64,000 nucleotides of DNA, from the NCBI GenBank assembly GCA_963930775.1, contig OZ005690.1, positions 5,316,225 to 5,380,224 of the forward strand, read 5' to 3'. A model generated the notes under the pieces. The model saw only the letters and a program-made list of their open reading frames with translations, ran no database searches and had not been told where the DNA came from. Below, piece after piece: positions 63,695-64,000 of this stretch. A program made the position numbers and the translations under genes. The stretch is from Cliona cf. orientalis (lineage: Eukaryota; Porifera; Demospongiae; Clionaida; Clionaidae). How positions within the stretch are numbered: position 1 is the first letter of the stretch; every line of letters begins with the position of its first letter.

Positions 63695-64000
63695 GCTTAG
63701 GATCTAAGCCACCCTTCGCTTAGGATCTAAGCCAACCTCCGCTTAGGATCTAAGCCAACCTCCGCTTAGGATCTAAGCCAACCTCCGCTTAGGATCTAAG
63801 CCACCCTCCGCTTAGCTTAGAATCTAAGCCAGTGCCATCAGCTTAGGATCTAAGCCACCCTCCGCTTAGGATCTAAGCCAACCTCCGCTTAGCTTAGAAT
63901 CTAAGCCACCCTCCGCTTAGGATCTAAGCCAACCTCCGCTTAGCTTAGAATCTAAGCCACCCTCCGCTTAGGATCTAAGCCAACCTCCGCTTAGGATCTA
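63695..64000. repeat. 23-bp minisatellite with a hairpin in every unit
   Basis: About 13 units of CTTAGGATCTAAGCC-AACCTCCG continue to the window end. CTTAG and CTAAG in each unit are complementary. A 28-base variant starting CTTAGCTTAGAATCTAAG alternates with the 23-base unit near the end, giving a 51-base higher-order repeat. Confidence 0.95.

Overview
The window is intron-dense, AT-rich animal DNA crowded with short inverted-repeat transposons. Death-domain/kinase fusions, RING-TRAF proteins, GH3 beta-xylosidase-like enzymes and many compact introns suggest a sponge, probably a demosponge. That is inferred from gene content, not proven. No tRNA, rRNA, CRISPR, operon or retroviral element was seen.

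Layout. (1) 1-12.5 kb: the tail of a LINE, then two head-to-tail copies of a 23-exon secreted GH3 glycosidase gene on the minus strand (1032-6989 and 7817-12437). (2) 13.3-31.1 kb: segmental duplication copy A, holding a truncated LINE, an intact seven-exon minus-strand gene for a protein with three death-like domains plus a kinase, and a broken 5' half of a lipoyltransferase (LIPT1-like) gene on the plus strand. (3) 31.1-41.7 kb: single-copy spacer with a decayed gene of unknown family, a foldback repeat, and a complete three-exon secreted-protein gene (35950-38867) whose second intron holds another LINE fragment. (4) 41.8-56.4 kb: copy B of the duplication, with the second death-domain kinase gene and the start of the full LIPT1-like gene, which continues in unique DNA to 59701. 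(5) 60.2-64 kb: a divergent pair of RING/TRAF zinc-finger genes whose C-termini carry an RRM-like domain where a TRAF would have MATH, followed by a 23-bp minisatellite running off the end.

The two halves of the duplication, and the two GH3 copies, serve as each other's empty-site controls. They date more than ten small transposon insertions and one local inversion precisely. Both inner edges of the segmental duplication coincide with copies of the same short repeat (31142 and 41698).

Likely roles: GH3 enzymes in polysaccharide digestion, DD-kinases and TRAF-like RING proteins in innate-immune or stress signalling, and the LIPT1-like enzyme in mitochondrial protein lipoylation. The strongest novelty candidates are the RING-TRAF-RRM pair and the DD-DD-DD-kinase paralogs, whose exon boundaries are all in the same phase.
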